A DNA stretch of 64,000 bases from Clostridia bacterium. GTDB taxonomy: Bacteria > Bacillota > Clostridia > UBA1381 > UBA9506. The first letter of the stretch is position 1. Each line of letters opens with the position of its first letter. The DNA is taken from positions 1-64,000 of the forward strand of contig JAFYVH010000020.1 of NCBI GenBank assembly GCA_017549205.1, in the 5' to 3' direction. Positions 1-7,711 of the stretch are shown piece by piece. The translations under genes and the position numbers were made by a program. The notes under the pieces are model-generated. The model saw only the letters and a list, made by a program, of their open reading frames with translations, ran no database searches and was not told the DNA's origin.

Positions 1-474
1 AGGGATGGTTGTATCATCCGCCTCACAAACATCGTGACCATAAATGCCAAAAGCCGGCAGACCCTTTTGGGCATGAGCCGCCAAAACGGATGCAAGATAA
101 ACCGCTCCCGGTCTTTCTGTGCCGTTACAGCCCCAAACCGCCTTGATTGTCATAGGGTCCATATCAATGGTTTCAGAGCCATAGCACCAGCAGGGAGTCA
201 CCGTTAAGGTGATGGCCACATTTTCCTTTTTAAATTTTGCCTCGCAGGCCGCCGCCTCTGCCACACGACCGATGGTCGTATCGGCAATGATAACCTTTAC
301 GGCCTCGCCGTTTGAATATTGTAAATTTTGGGTGATTAACCGGGCTGCTGTTTTTGCCATGTTCATAGTTTGTTCTTCTAAAGATTCCCGAACTTTCAGC
401 GAACCTCTTCTGGCATCAATCACCGGTCGTATGCCAATGACGGGATACTCCCCTATATATCTGTTTTTACTCAT
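1..474 (-). CDS. fucI: L-fucose isomerase, N-terminal part (runs off the window)
   Basis: The first 158 codons are present; the 3' end lies beyond base 1. The protein should interconvert L-fucose and L-fuculose (Mn-dependent ketol-isomerase) at the start of fucose catabolism in the cytoplasm. The segments [43 protein letters not shown] and [12 protein letters not shown] match my memory of E. coli FucI nearly residue for residue. The start is ATG at 474, preceded by a GGGGAGG-type SD. It is divergent from an AraC-type regulator, the usual arrangement for a sugar operon. I see no strong -35 for this gene, which fits dependence on an activator. Identity is secure; the substrate could in principle extend to related sugars such as D-arabinose. 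Confidence 0.93.
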   Translation of the reverse strand, partial: MSKNRYIGEYPVIGIRPVIDARRGSLKVRESLEEQTMNMAKTAARLITQNLQYSNGEAVKVIIADTTIGRVAEAAACEAKFKKENVAITLTVTPCWCYGSETIDMDPMTIKAVWGCNGTERPGAVYLASVLAAHAQKGLPAFGIYGHDVCEADDTTIP

Positions 475-512
475 TTATTTTTCCTCCCCAACTCTGCTTA
501 TACTATAATTAT

Positions 513-538
513 ATACTTGTCTTTTTTTGAATACTTGT
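513..538. promoter_or_regulatory. Direct-repeat candidate operator between fucI and the AraC regulator
   Basis: ATACTTGT occurs at 513-520 and again at 531-538, 18 bp apart start to start, in the same orientation. The first copy overlaps the -35 of the regulator's promoter and the second lies in its spacer. AraC-family proteins typically bind direct repeats about two helical turns apart, so this could be the operator for autorepression and for fucI activation. That role is inferred. Confidence 0.4.
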
Positions 539-546
539 GTTATAAT
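517..546 (+). promoter_or_regulatory. Sigma-A promoter of the AraC-type regulator
   Basis: TTGTCT at 517-522 and TATAAT at 541-546 are 18 bp apart, with a TGn extended -10 (TGT before TATAAT). Transcription should start near 553, about 30 bp before the chosen ATG at 584. This makes the in-frame TTG at 527 an unlikely start. Confidence 0.6.
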
Positions 547-583
547 AATAAAAAGTATAACTATTTCCACATCGAGGTACAAT

Positions 584-1435
584 ATGGCCTATAATGAACT
601 GGAGCAAAGAGGAACTTCTGACTTTCCTGTGGAGTTTTTCCACATTGACGAGCATCATCCCCGATATCACATGTCGGCTCATTGGCACAGCGAAATTGAG
701 TTGGTAAGAGTGCTTGAGGGGCATCTTGAGATTAAGCTGAATAACAATGAATACCTTGCCGGGCCGGGAGATATTGTTTTTGTGAATTCAGAAACACTGC
801 ATCAGGCCATTCCCGATGAATGTGTTTATGAATGCATTGTTTTTCACATTAACTTTTTATATAACGACACTTTAAGCTGCCGCTATTTCATCGAAAGCAT
901 TTTAAGCGGTGGAAATGTGGTGAACGAATTTCATCCACTTAAAAATGATGAATTTCACAAAGCTGCGGGTGATGCGTTTCACCATTTAAGTTGTCAGTCT
1001 TCCGGCTATAAATTTAAAACCATTGCTGCTTTTTACATGCTTTTGGGGATCATTGCCGATGAGCACATGTATCATTCCACGGTAAATGACAAAACCCTTG
1101 TGGTGGATAAAAACATTGTTAAATTAAAAAAAGTCCTCTCCTACATGCGAGAGAACTATAACAAAAATATCACCTTGGAGGACATGGCCAAAACGGCCGG
1201 CATCTCTTTTAAATATTTTGGCACCTTCTTTAAGAATATGACACGAAAAACGCCGATTGATTATCTCATTGAATACCGCATTGAAAAAGCCTCTCGAAAG
1301 CTTTTACATACCGACATGAGCGTAACTGACATTGCCTATTCCTGCGGTTTTAACGACCTGAGCTATTTCATTAAAACCTTTAAAAAAATCAACAAAATTT
1401 CTCCGGGAAAATTTCGCAAAAAGCAACCGAAATAA
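584..1435 (+). CDS. AraC-family transcriptional regulator (cupin + double HTH)
   Basis: 283 aa. Residues about 15-95 form a cupin-like sensor domain (MSAHWHSEIELV, GDIVFVNSETLHQ). Residues about 180-283 form the AraC/XylS DNA-binding domain with two helix-turn-helices (LEDMAKTAGISFKYFGTFFK and VTDIAYSCGFNDLSYFIKTF). The start at 584 has GAGGT five to six bases upstream and lies downstream of the readable promoter; the longer TTG-initiated frame from 527 overlaps the promoter. It is divergent from fucI, so its likely role is control of fucose or related sugar use, with the sugar or an intermediate bound by the cupin domain. Family assignment is firm; the inducer is inferred from the neighbour only. 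Confidence 0.88.
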   Translation: MAYNELEQRGTSDFPVEFFHIDEHHPRYHMSAHWHSEIELVRVLEGHLEIKLNNNEYLAGPGDIVFVNSETLHQAIPDECVYECIVFHINFLYNDTLSCRYFIESILSGGNVVNEFHPLKNDEFHKAAGDAFHHLSCQSSGYKFKTIAAFYMLLGIIADEHMYHSTVNDKTLVVDKNIVKLKKVLSYMRENYNKNITLEDMAKTAGISFKYFGTFFKNMTRKTPIDYLIEYRIEKASRKLLHTDMSVTDIAYSCGFNDLSYFIKTFKKINKISPGKFRKKQPK

Positions 1436-1450
1436 GACCGGTGGATTGAT

Positions 1451-1493
1451 ATAAAAAGACTCGCCCAATGTTTTTGGGTGAGTCTTTTTATAT
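1451..1493 (+). terminator. Intrinsic terminator after the AraC regulator
   Basis: A 17-bp inverted repeat (left arm 1451-1467, right arm 1477-1493, one G-U type pair) encloses a short loop. The right arm ends in a T run. It separates the regulator from spoIIGA. Confidence 0.85.
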
Positions 1494-1535
1494 GTTTAGG
1501 TCGCTGTATAAATTTTTTAAACTTCCATTCATAAT

Positions 1536-1568
1536 ATGACATTTTTTTCCATCTTTGTGTGTTACAAT
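1536..1568 (+). promoter_or_regulatory. spoIIG promoter with extended 21-bp spacer
   Basis: ATGACA at 1536-1541 and TACAAT at 1563-1568 are separated by 21 bp, too far for ordinary sigma-A recognition. The B. subtilis spoIIG promoter is known for a 22-bp spacer and needs Spo0A~P to work, so the geometry here looks conserved. I could not identify a clear Spo0A box. The assignment rests on position plus spacing. Confidence 0.45.
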
Positions 1569-1626
1569 AATCATGTATCCGAGCCTATTATATCACTTGA
1601 CCAATACATATGCGGAGGACAGCTTT

Positions 1627-2499
1627 GTGGAAATTAAAATATATGTAGATGTTTTGTTTTTCATTAATCTTCTGTTTAATTATCTGCTGCTTTGGATGAC
1701 CGGCATATTGCTCCGCCAGCATGCAGGAGCCTGCCGACAGCTTTTTTCTGCCGCCTTTGGTGCGCTCTATGCCGTGTGCATCTTCTTTCTGCCTGTGGCC
1801 GTGTTTTATGCCCTGCCGGGAAAGCTGCTCATCGGCATGCTTATGGTTTTGCTCACCTATCGTCCCCATTCTCTTTTGGCGTGGCTTAAATGCAGCTGTG
1901 TTTTTTTTGCGACTGTGTTTATCTTAGGGGGCATTTCTTTAAGTTTTGTCTTTTTTTACGGTGAGACGGCCCTGCAAGGCATTCTCTATCGTAACGGCGC
2001 ACTTTACATGAATTTGCCCGTTTCTCTTTTGCTCATTTTATTTGCTCTTTGCTACGGCATCTTAAAGGTTGCCTTTTCACTGGGTGCCAAAATGAATGCC
2101 GTGGGTAAGCAAATCATCACCCTGCATGTTGTTTTGGGCGAGCGCATAGTAACGCTGCGGGGCTTTTACGACAGCGGCAACCTGCTGCAAGACCGCCACG
2201 GGCGTGGTGTAATGATAACCGAAAAAAAGCGGGTGGTCCCGCTTTTTGAAAGTCAAAAAAATTTAAAAACTTCTCTGGCTCAATTCCATTTTAAAACACT
2301 AAAGGGCCACGGCAAACTGCAGGGCTTTTTGCCCGACGCCATGTATCGCGAGGAGGGACGAAGATTAATTCCCGTTGCACCCTGCTATGTGGCCGTCACC
2401 GATGAGCCACTAAATTATTATCATAACTGGGACACAATTTTGCCCCACAATTTTGAGGGAGTGGAAAATGATGAATCAAGAACTCAAGCGATTATTTAA
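1627..2499 (+). CDS. spoIIGA: Sigma-E processing peptidase SpoIIGA
   Basis: 290 aa, close to the roughly 300 aa usual for the family. The N-terminal half has about five membrane segments (residues 8-150), opening with [20 protein letters not shown]. The C-terminal half holds the aspartic protease motif GFYDSGN near residue 180, with catalytic Asp. In the mother-cell compartment this membrane protease removes the pro-sequence of pro-sigma-E after a signal from the forespore. I chose GTG at 1627 because GGAGGA lies nine bases upstream and the family starts exactly at this segment; a longer frame from 1555 has no SD. Its last 32 bases overlap the start of sigE, suggesting translational coupling of protease and substrate. 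Confidence 0.9.
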   Translation: MEIKIYVDVLFFINLLFNYLLLWMTGILLRQHAGACRQLFSAAFGALYAVCIFFLPVAVFYALPGKLLIGMLMVLLTYRPHSLLAWLKCSCVFFATVFILGGISLSFVFFYGETALQGILYRNGALYMNLPVSLLLILFALCYGILKVAFSLGAKMNAVGKQIITLHVVLGERIVTLRGFYDSGNLLQDRHGRGVMITEKKRVVPLFESQKNLKTSLAQFHFKTLKGHGKLQGFLPDAMYREEGRRLIPVAPCYVAVTDEPLNYYHNWDTILPHNFEGVENDESRTQAII

Positions 2500-3205
2500 C
2501 CTGATTACCCGGAGGTATTCTGCTATTTTTAAATGGACCTTGGGTGATGATGACCCTGTTTTATATATTGGTGGCAATCAAGTTCTGCCTGCTCCCCTTT
2601 CACCCAGTGAAGAAGCCGCCCTTTTAGAACAATTAACCTCCGACGCATCGGAGGTTAAAAAAACGTTAATTGAACGCAATTTGAGGCTGGTTGTTTATGT
2701 CGCCCGAAAATTTGAAAACACAGGGGTTTACATTGAAGATTTAATCTCCATCGGCTCCATCGGCCTGATTAAAGCCATTAACACCTTTGATACGGGCAAG
2801 AACATCAAGCTGGCAACATATGCCTCACGCTGTATTGAAAACGAAATCCTCATGTATTTGCGCAAAAATCATAACCTTAAAACCGAGGTATCAATCGACG
2901 AGCCCTTAAACACCGATTGGGACGGCAACGAGCTACTCCTGTCCGATGTGCTGGGCACCGATACCGATGAGATTTCTCACCGCATTGAAGAAGAAGTTGA
3001 CCGTCAGCTTTTATATAGTGCCATCAACCGTTTATCCTCAAGAGAGCGACAAATCATGGAATTGCGCTTTGGACTTCGCTCGGGCAACGAAAAAACACAA
3101 AAAGAAGTGGCCGACAAGCTGGGCATTTCCCAGTCCTACATCTCAAGACTGGAAAAGCGCATCATCGGCCGACTTAAAATTGAATTTGCCAAATTAATGC
3201 AGTGA
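2468..3205 (+). CDS. sigE: RNA polymerase sporulation sigma factor sigma-E (pro-protein)
   Basis: 245 aa. The first mother-cell sigma factor of sporulation. Region 2 ([46 protein letters not shown]) and region 4.2 ([20 protein letters not shown]) match SigE almost exactly, as does the internal block [16 protein letters not shown]. About 25-30 N-terminal residues before [10 protein letters not shown] form the pro-sequence that SpoIIGA should cut. ATG at 2468 (or the adjacent ATG at 2471) has a GAGGGAGTGG SD; both lie inside the end of spoIIGA. The 3' end overlaps the convergent ATP-grasp gene by 12 bases with no terminator between them. Confidence 0.95.
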   Translation: MMNQELKRLFNLITRRYSAIFKWTLGDDDPVLYIGGNQVLPAPLSPSEEAALLEQLTSDASEVKKTLIERNLRLVVYVARKFENTGVYIEDLISIGSIGLIKAINTFDTGKNIKLATYASRCIENEILMYLRKNHNLKTEVSIDEPLNTDWDGNELLLSDVLGTDTDEISHRIEEEVDRQLLYSAINRLSSRERQIMELRFGLRSGNEKTQKEVADKLGISQSYISRLEKRIIGRLKIEFAKLMQ

Positions 3206-4054
3206 AACAGTTTTTGCCATAAACGCTACATATTGGTCTATCACATCTAAATCTGTCAAATGGTAAAGCATTCTTGCGCCCACAACATCTTCAATCTCAC
3301 CCAACATGGGCTGACCGTTTGAATAGAGCAAATCAATACCGGCAAAGTCCAAGGGCAAATGGTCGGTTATGATGCGGACAATGTGCATCTCCTCTCGGGT
3401 CAGCGTTTTTTGTTCTGCCCTGCCGCCTAGGCAGTAATTGCTACGAAAATCATCATCCCGCATGCGGAGCATGGCACACACAACCTCACCGCCCACAACA
3501 TAAACCCGCAAATCGCGACCCAAATCGGCAACCGGCTTTTGCAATAAAAAGTTTTCATGGTCATAGCCCATAAGTTTAGCCGATAAATCAGAAAGACTTT
3601 CAATCCACAAAACATCCTGACCACCATGACCGTCACGAGGTTTCATCACCAGAGGGAAACCAAGTTCTGTGCCTATAGCCTCCGCTGTTTTGTGGGTAGC
3701 AAGCCGTGTTTTTGGCGTGGGAACACCCAAAGAAGCGGTAAACTGCAGGGTTTTCAGCTTGTCGTTGGCAATCTCTGAAACCCGTGCACTGTTAAAAACA
3801 CGACACCCCATGGTCTCTAAATGGGTTGAAAAAAATGGTTCGGTTGCCCGCATAATCACAAAGTCGGGCAACTTTTTTATTTCTTTATTTTCATAAGACA
3901 AAAAGGAGCGACTGTTTGCTGTGCCCCATACAAAATTTTCATAATAGCAAAGGAACATCTGAATGTTTCGTTTATCACACGCCTGCTGGTAAAAAGAGAT
4001 GGCATGATGATTTCTCTCTGCTTCTTCGCGAGTGTAAATCAACCAACAAGTCAT
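3194..4054 (-). CDS. RimK-like ATP-grasp ligase, divergent paralogue
   Basis: 286 aa. An ATP-grasp fold is visible: pre-ATP domain with [15 protein letters not shown], the ATP-lysine segment [15 protein letters not shown] near residue 135, and [19 protein letters not shown] near 185. The usual metal-binding E-x-N near the C-terminus reads [12 protein letters not shown], so the Asn is replaced by Glu. RimK relatives join an amino acid (often glutamate) to a carboxylate on a protein or cofactor using ATP. It is the second gene of a pair with 4072-4953 (17 bases apart, clear GGAG SD). Substrate unknown. The altered metal site may mean changed activity or a distinct subfamily. Confidence 0.75.
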   Translation of the reverse strand: MTCWLIYTREEAERNHHAISFYQQACDKRNIQMFLCYYENFVWGTANSRSFLSYENKEIKKLPDFVIMRATEPFFSTHLETMGCRVFNSARVSEIANDKLKTLQFTASLGVPTPKTRLATHKTAEAIGTELGFPLVMKPRDGHGGQDVLWIESLSDLSAKLMGYDHENFLLQKPVADLGRDLRVYVVGGEVVCAMLRMRDDDFRSNYCLGGRAEQKTLTREEMHIVRIITDHLPLDFAGIDLLYSNGQPMLGEIEDVVGARMLYHLTDLDVIDQYVAFMAKTVSLH

Positions 4055-4071
4055 GTACCTTCACTCCTTTT

Positions 4072-4953
4072 TTATTCTTCTGCATCTATTGTTTGGGCAA
4101 TATACTTCATAATCGCTTCTGCAATATCAACACCGGTGCAATCATACAGATTCTTAAAGTGTGCATTGGAATTAACTTCACACAAAATCGGCTCATCATT
4201 TTTGCCAAACAAAAGGTCTACCCCTGCAAAATCAAGTCCCAGCTCACGGCACGCCTTAATGGCCATTTCTTTTTGGGCTTCTGTAGGGGTATAAGCCTTC
4301 ATGCTGCCACCTGCCGTGAGATTAGCACGAAAATCGCCTTTTTCGTTGTAGCGCAGCATGGCGGCAACAACCTGACCTCCCACTACCTGCAAGCGAACAT
4401 CCCGTCCTGCACTTTCTTTCACAAAAGCCTGCATAATAAAAGGTGCGGCACCCAAGTTCTTCACAATTTCCGCTGCCTCTTTTTGTGAATGAGCCAAAAA
4501 AACCTGACTGCCAAAAGAGCCAAAGCACGCCTTAATCACCATAGGCCAACCCAATTGCTCTCCTGCTTTTTCTATAAAGGATAGGTCTGTGTAACCCACG
4601 CTATCATAGGTCATGGGTGCACAAATGGTGTCAGGCATGGGGATTTTTCCTGCCAATGCCACATGTGTCAGACTTTTATCGTCACATATGGCAACAGCAT
4701 GGGCAGAGTTAAACAGCCTTAGGCCCATCTTCTCCAGTGAAAGAGCTAAGCGAATGTCCTTATCCCAAAACAGCGCAAAATCGGGCAGTTCCTCTTTTGT
4801 AAAGCCCTTGCCCATAATGTGCAAAAGGTCGCATCCGCTTTTTAGTTCTAAAGCAATTCCCTGCCCCTTTGCTGCCCGAATAAAAAGGGCATAAAGCTCT
4901 GAGAATTTATTTGTTTTTAAAAAGTGGTTCACAATTAACCAACCGGTTTTCAT
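4072..4953 (-). CDS. RimK-like ATP-grasp ligase
   Basis: 293 aa, with the same architecture as the downstream gene and the canonical ATP-grasp residues: ICDDKSLTHVALA, LGWPMVIKACFGSFGSQV around residues 133-150, GRDVRLQVVGGQVVAAMLR, and LCEVNSNAHFKNL near the C-terminus giving the E-x-N metal ligands. It resembles RimK, LysX and related alpha-L-glutamate ligases, which form peptide-like bonds through an acyl-phosphate. First gene of a two-gene operon behind a near-perfect sigma-A promoter. No acceptor protein or carrier is encoded beside it, so the substrate cannot be named. Family confidence is high. Confidence 0.8.
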   Translation of the reverse strand: MKTGWLIVNHFLKTNKFSELYALFIRAAKGQGIALELKSGCDLLHIMGKGFTKEELPDFALFWDKDIRLALSLEKMGLRLFNSAHAVAICDDKSLTHVALAGKIPMPDTICAPMTYDSVGYTDLSFIEKAGEQLGWPMVIKACFGSFGSQVFLAHSQKEAAEIVKNLGAAPFIMQAFVKESAGRDVRLQVVGGQVVAAMLRYNEKGDFRANLTAGGSMKAYTPTEAQKEMAIKACRELGLDFAGVDLLFGKNDEPILCEVNSNAHFKNLYDCTGVDIAEAIMKYIAQTIDAEE

Positions 4954-5003
4954 AACGATTCTCCATATTCTTTGCTTAATTTTATTGCATTTTCTTATTT
5001 ACG

Positions 5004-5032
5004 ATTATATTCCCATTCTGGGGCTATGTCAA
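5004..5032 (-). promoter_or_regulatory. Consensus sigma-A promoter for the ATP-grasp pair
   Basis: Reading the minus strand, TTGACA (5027-5032) and TATAAT (5004-5009) are exactly 17 bp apart. Such a perfect promoter predicts strong, constitutive transcription of both ligase genes. Confidence 0.75.
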
Positions 5033-5080
5033 GTCACCGCCTTGGTTTCGTCTGTAAAAATCACACTTTTGACTCCCCGG

Positions 5081-5088
5081 CATATAAT
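5081..5088 (+). promoter_or_regulatory. Candidate sigma-E-type -10 for cwlJ-gerQ
   Basis: CATATAAT at 5081-5088 matches the sigma-E -10 consensus (CATACANT) at seven of eight positions and lies about 50 bp before cwlJ. The -35 region is not convincing. The same octamer lies upstream of sigK at 56021, supporting a mother-cell promoter. Confidence 0.4.
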
Positions 5089-5136
5089 GTAGGGAACTCG
5101 GTTTTAAACCGCAGGTCATGCAAAGGAGTGTGTGAT

Positions 5137-5577
5137 ATGGCATTTTCAGACAGAGAGTTGCTGGCAAGACTTGTGCAATGTGAAGCCGGCGGCGAAGGAG
5201 ATTCGGGCATGCGTGCCGTGGCCAGCGTGGTCATGAATCGTGTTCATGCACCGGGTGGTGAATATGCAAGACTGGGAAGAGGCAGCCTGCGTAATATCAT
5301 CTTTCAGCCCGACCAGTTTACCTGTGTTAAGGAGGTGGTGGGCGGACAGTATAACCGGCAAAACATTTACAACATGCGTCCCGAGGCCATTCACTATGCC
5401 ATTGCAGATTGGGCCATCGCAGGCAATCGGTTATCGCCCTTGGGGCAATCCCTTTGGTTTTATAATCCGTTTTCGCCTACCTGCCGACAAAACTTTCCCA
5501 GTCAGGTGGGGTATTTTACAACACGAATTGTAGACCATTGCTTTTACAATCCGACAGATGCCTATTTTCAAACCTAA
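5137..5577 (+). CDS. cwlJ: Spore cortex-lytic hydrolase, CwlJ/SleB family
   Basis: 146 aa consisting of the Hydrolase_2 domain alone, as in CwlJ; SleB-type proteins carry an extra N-terminal binding domain and signal peptide, absent here. Family motifs are LARLVQCEAGGEGDSGMRAV with the catalytic Glu, VVMNRV, and IIFQPDQFTCV. The enzyme degrades muramic-lactam cortex peptidoglycan during germination. ATG at 5137 has AAGGAG eight bases upstream and matches the family start; the frame remains open back to 4972 without an SD. The next gene encodes a GerQ-like coat protein, the known partner needed to place CwlJ in the coat, so the pair supports both assignments. Confidence 0.87.
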   Translation: MAFSDRELLARLVQCEAGGEGDSGMRAVASVVMNRVHAPGGEYARLGRGSLRNIIFQPDQFTCVKEVVGGQYNRQNIYNMRPEAIHYAIADWAIAGNRLSPLGQSLWFYNPFSPTCRQNFPSQVGYFTTRIVDHCFYNPTDAYFQT

Positions 5578-5622
5578 CGAATAAAGCAAAATGAAAGGTT
5601 ATTTTAATTCAGAAAGGACTGT

Positions 5623-6165
5623 ATGCACATGGCAAACGAAACAAGGCCGATGATGAACGATGCAAACGAAGAAAATTGGGGTGCCTACGACAACAACCGT
5701 TATGCTGCTTCTGATTTTATGAATTATGATGCCTCCGGCGTTTACCCCTTCCCCATTCCTGACTCAACCTTCAGCAATAATCATGGAAACGACACCGCAT
5801 CTACACAAAGTGCTTCAGGCAATTTTGGCCCCCAGGAATCCATGGAGGCTGTGGGCAATCCCCAGAACAACGAAGAGGTGTACCAAGGCTCTTTTCAGGC
5901 CGTTTTAGCCAACAACTTAGGCTATTATGTGACCATTGATTTTTTAATCGGCACAACAGAAATCACCTCTAAATCCGGCATATTATACGCTGTGGGAAAC
6001 AATTTTGTGACCCTTTATGAGCCGGACAGCAATCAATACATTGTGTGCGACTTGTTTTCCGTTAAATTTGTCACCTTCTTCCGTTCTGACCCAAGAAGCC
6101 AGCAGATGTCATACAATAATTACGGTTATAATCGTAACAGAGGCGGCATGGGACGCCGGTATTAA
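5623..6165 (+). CDS. gerQ: Spore coat protein GerQ-like
   Basis: 180 aa. Residues 1-85 are a low-complexity segment rich in Asn, Ser, Asp and Pro. Residues about 88-155 form the conserved GerQ domain (GSFQAVLANNLGYYVTIDF, ILYAVGNNFVTLYEP, YIVCDLFSVKFVTFF). The tail is rich in Asn, Tyr, Gly and Arg. GerQ is a coat protein cross-linked by transglutaminase and required for CwlJ localisation. It lies 45 bases downstream of cwlJ, as in Bacillus, and is followed by a terminator. ATG at 5623 or, six bases on, 5629 could start it; AAAGGA precedes both. The domain is short and divergent, so the call leans on context. Confidence 0.75.
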   Translation: MHMANETRPMMNDANEENWGAYDNNRYAASDFMNYDASGVYPFPIPDSTFSNNHGNDTASTQSASGNFGPQESMEAVGNPQNNEEVYQGSFQAVLANNLGYYVTIDFLIGTTEITSKSGILYAVGNNFVTLYEPDSNQYIVCDLFSVKFVTFFRSDPRSQQMSYNNYGYNRNRGGMGRRY

Positions 6166-6180
6166 TACATAACCATAAAA

Positions 6181-6216
6181 TAAAGAGGCTGTCTTGTAAG
6201 ACAGCCTCCTTTTTGC
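6181..6216. terminator. Bidirectional terminator between gerQ and yjbQ
   Basis: An 11-bp perfect stem (6185-6195 with 6198-6208) is followed by T runs on either strand. It ends the cwlJ-gerQ unit and the convergent hydrogenase-type operon. Confidence 0.85.
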
Positions 6217-6632
6217 TATTCGCCAATTATTTTAATCAAAACGCGTTTTCTGCGTTTTCCGTCTAATTCATAGTAAAAAATTTGTTCCCAGGGGCCAAAA
6301 TCCAGCTTGCCGTCTGTGATGGCACAAACCACCTCACGACCCATGATGGTACGCTTTAAGTGGGCATCGCCATTATCTTCATAGCCGTTGTGCCAGTAGC
6401 GATCATAAGGCTTTTCAGGGGCAAGACTCTCAAGCCACACCTCGAAATCGTGATGGAGACCCGGCTCATCATCATTGATAAACACGCTGGCCGTAATGTG
6501 CATGGCGTTAACAAGCACAAATCCCTCACGAATCCCGCTTTCTGTAATGGCCTTTTGCACATCTTCTGTAATTCGAATAATTTCACGACGGGAGCCTACC
6601 TGAAAAAACAGTTCCTTGCGATATGATTTCAT
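6216..6632 (-). CDS. YjbQ/UPF0047 family protein
   Basis: 138 aa, the usual size for the family. Conserved segments are [18 protein letters not shown] with the His, then [13 protein letters not shown] and [18 protein letters not shown]. Members form trimers and some show weak thiamin-phosphate synthase activity; the physiological role is unsettled. I start at 6632, where AAAGGAGGATATAGC provides a strong SD, rather than the upstream in-frame ATG. It is the last gene of the minus-strand hydrogenase operon, 22 bases after the PHP gene. Confidence 0.85.
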   Translation of the reverse strand: MKSYRKELFFQVGSRREIIRITEDVQKAITESGIREGFVLVNAMHITASVFINDDEPGLHHDFEVWLESLAPEKPYDRYWHNGYEDNGDAHLKRTIMGREVVCAITDGKLDFGPWEQIFYYELDGKRRKRVLIKIIGE

Positions 6633-6654
6633 GCTATATCCTCCTTTAAGGTAA

Positions 6655-7380
6655 TCACTTGATGGTGCAATCGCTCCCAAGGGTTTTGATTAAACACGCT
6701 GCACTGCATTCATCTAACTCAAGTGTGTTTTCGTTTTCGTAAATATCCCACAAATAGTGGGCATCTGAATCGGTTATGAGCCGATATGCCGAAAGTTCAG
6801 GCCAACGGGCAAGCACCGCTTCTTTGGTTGTGTTTTTTGATATTTCTAAGGTTCTAAAGCCCAGTTCCTCCGGCACAGCACCTAAATTGGAAATAACGCT
6901 GTAGGCATCCTTATCCACATGGGCAGGTATAACCAAGCCACCCAACGCTCGCACCTTTGGCACTGCCTCATAGATGGAGCATCCCGAAGCCGTGGTGAGC
7001 AACCTGTCTTCGTAGCCGGTGATTTCGTCCCGCTCGTTCATATAAGCCTGCTGACCAAAAATTTCGGGTCTGTTTTTTATGGGCATGGCAAAGGGCAATA
7101 GATATGCCTCAAAGGCCTCTGCCGCTTCAATGGTGGGAAACAGGCAAACAAAATGAGCTTCTTCCGCCGTTTCAAGCTCCATACCCGGCACAACGCAGAG
7201 CCCCTGTCCTTTGGCACAAGCCATCACCGCACGAACATTTCCTGCCGAGTTATGGTCGGTGACTGCTATCATGTTAAGACCATTTAAAACAGCCATATTC
7301 ACAATATTATTAGGAGTCATATCCATATCCCCGCAGGGCGATAGGGCAGAATGGATATGAAAATCACAACGAAACTGCAT
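6655..7380 (-). CDS. PHP-domain phosphoesterase
   Basis: 241 aa. All metal-binding motifs of the PHP (polymerase and histidinol phosphatase) fold are present: [23 protein letters not shown], the Glu in [14 protein letters not shown] and ITDSDAHY. These proteins hydrolyse phosphate esters or nucleotides with a tri-metal centre. The start ATG shares one base with the upstream stop codon (TGATG), so translation is coupled to the DRTGG gene. Its place in a sensory hydrogenase operon suggests a signalling or nucleotide-turnover role. The substrate cannot be read from sequence. Confidence 0.85.
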   Translation of the reverse strand: MQFRCDFHIHSALSPCGDMDMTPNNIVNMAVLNGLNMIAVTDHNSAGNVRAVMACAKGQGLCVVPGMELETAEEAHFVCLFPTIEAAEAFEAYLLPFAMPIKNRPEIFGQQAYMNERDEITGYEDRLLTTASGCSIYEAVPKVRALGGLVIPAHVDKDAYSVISNLGAVPEELGFRTLEISKNTTKEAVLARWPELSAYRLITDSDAHYLWDIYENENTLELDECSAACLIKTLGSDCTIK

Positions 7381-7706
7381 CAGCTTTGCTGAAAGAGCCG
7401 GCAAGCCGCTTCATAGGCCGAAAGCGCCGTCCCTAAAATGTTAATGCCCTGCTCCTGTGCTTTTATTTTTGTTGCCTCATCAATGCCGCGTCCGTCCACC
7501 AGCAAAATGCAGGCAGGGTCGGTTAAAGCCGCTACAGCAGCAATGTTCACATTGCCCTGAATGGTGATCCACACCTGACCCTCTTCAACACGGCTCATGG
7601 CAAGGCTCAACAAATCACCAATGTAGCAACCGTCTATCTCTTTTTCTAAGTCGCCCTCTGTGATGATTTGCAAATCATTTTTTTCAATAAATTCGCGAAC
7701 TGTCAT
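7380..7706 (-). CDS. DRTGG-domain protein
   Basis: 108 aa. A single alpha/beta domain of the DRTGG type (TVREFIEKNDLQIITEGDL, IDGCYIGDLLSLAMSRV, GQVWITIQGNVNIAAVAAL). Such domains occur in phosphotransacetylase and CBS-domain proteins and probably sense ligands; no enzyme residues are visible. I prefer ATG at 7706, which has AAGGTGAG five bases upstream, over GTG at 7715. The frame overlaps neither neighbour except for the TGATG junction with the PHP gene. It is a second, diverged copy of the protein at 9509-9856, flanking the hydrogenase on the other side. Confidence 0.72.
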   Translation of the reverse strand: MTVREFIEKNDLQIITEGDLEKEIDGCYIGDLLSLAMSRVEEGQVWITIQGNVNIAAVAALTDPACILLVDGRGIDEATKIKAQEQGINILGTALSAYEAACRLFQQS

Positions 7707-7711
7707 TTGAC

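Noticed and set aside
3916..4488. A 190-codon plus-strand frame across the two ATP-grasp genes.
   Set aside because: It is the antisense of conserved ATP-grasp motifs and has no start signals.
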